Shown here: one piece after another, positions 63,992 through 64,000 of the stretch
How the letters are laid out: the number at the start of each line of letters is the position of its first letter
Position numbering within the stretch: the first letter of the stretch is position 1
Assembly: GCA_050291725.1 (NCBI GenBank)
Contig: JBNKKH010000032.1
Span: forward strand, 1 to 64,000
Reading direction: 5' to 3'
From: JAAGZL01 sp050291725
Lineage (GTDB): Bacteria; Pseudomonadota; Gammaproteobacteria; Chromatiales; Chromatiaceae
Length of the DNA stretch: 64,000 nt
Program-made: the position numbers and the translations under genes
The notes under the pieces: model-generated
What the model was told of the DNA's origin: nothing
The model's input: only the letters and a program-made list of their open reading frames with translations
The model's database searches: none

Positions 63992-64000
63992 ATGGCATCC
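63992..64000 (+). CDS. Possible gene start at the window edge
   Basis: ATG at 63992 follows AAAGAAAGGAAAAACAGAT, with AAGGA about ten bases before, a good ribosome site. Only three codons (MAS) are in the window, so the product cannot be named. Confidence 0.35.

Noticed and set aside
1..64000. CRISPR array, prophage, insertion sequence, tRNA or rRNA
   Set aside because: Looked for repeated spacers, transposase motifs, integrase motifs and tRNA-like clover-leaf sequences by eye; none found. A dedicated tRNA and IS search would be decisive.

Overview
The window reads as a typical gammaproteobacterial chromosome: dense genes, short operons, and no rRNA, tRNA, insertion sequence, phage or CRISPR array that I could see. 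The gene set (EF-P with EpmA/EpmB, a FimW-FimX-like pair, Uup, an IspG isoprenoid enzyme, PPK2, an RpfC-like kinase, a PEP-CTERM protein, a TRAP fusion permease, a CbrA/CbrB-like acetate regulator pair) fits a free-living or symbiotic gammaproteobacterium, perhaps in or near the Chromatiales or other sulfur oxidisers. Genus-level placement is a guess. Base composition is moderate, with A/T-rich genes at about 43-47 kb and 53-57 kb and a visibly more G/C-rich gene at 0.5-4.6 kb.

Layout. 0-0.03 kb: 5' tip of a U32 peptidase gene (minus strand). 0.5-5.1 kb: a very large GAF/PAS/GGDEF/EAL c-di-GMP enzyme with a hemerythrin. 5.3-6.5 kb: ECF-type sigma factor and a membrane-anchored partner. 6.5-14.5 kb: housekeeping and regulatory genes (SixA, a CofD-like protein, MltB-like transglycosylase, CheY-like receiver, Uup, an FNR-like regulator with a candidate FNR-type box before a small conserved gene, IspG). 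14.8-20.2 kb: PEP-CTERM protein, a Cys-motif hypothetical, MetY, an exported glutaredoxin, a CBS protein, and a radical SAM enzyme. 20.2-22.3 kb: K+ channel/RCK protein and a small membrane partner.

22.4-35.0 kb is the clearest functional module: a symporter-fused histidine kinase and an NtrC-type regulator lie beside a DUF4212/SSS acetate-type symporter, a CNB-CBS-DUF294 protein, a DnaQ-like exonuclease and acetyl-CoA synthetase. This looks like an acetate (short organic acid) sensing, uptake and activation locus. The regulator has lost the GAFTGA loop that contacts sigma-54, and GTAACA/TGTTAC half-sites recur in the control regions of the module.

35-43 kb: NYN/CSD protein, TRAP fusion permease, two small membrane or lipoproteins, PPK2, a CoA-binding protein, and the EF-P modification set (efp, epmA, epmB). 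43.4-47.4 kb: FimW-like and FimX-like type IV pilus c-di-GMP effectors. 47.4-51.5 kb: 5'-nucleotidase, HDOD protein, NrtR-like NUDIX regulator and NadA. 51.6-56.5 kb: SPL-like radical SAM protein, exported thioredoxin, a gene split by a frameshift in an A8 run, and an RpfC-like hybrid kinase. 56.5-62.5 kb (minus strand): AEC transporter, Na/Pi-PhoU transporter, universal stress protein, and two CorC/HlyC-type DUF21-CBS proteins. 62.8-64 kb: small hypothetical, ankyrin lipoprotein, and the start of a possible further gene.

The most unusual items are the frameshifted repeat protein at 53.3-53.9 kb, the GAFTGA-less regulator with its recurring half-sites, the three-cysteine FNR-like regulator, the RpfC-like kinase without rpfF/rpfG, and the orphan CofD-like protein. 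None amounts to a demonstrably new system from sequence alone.
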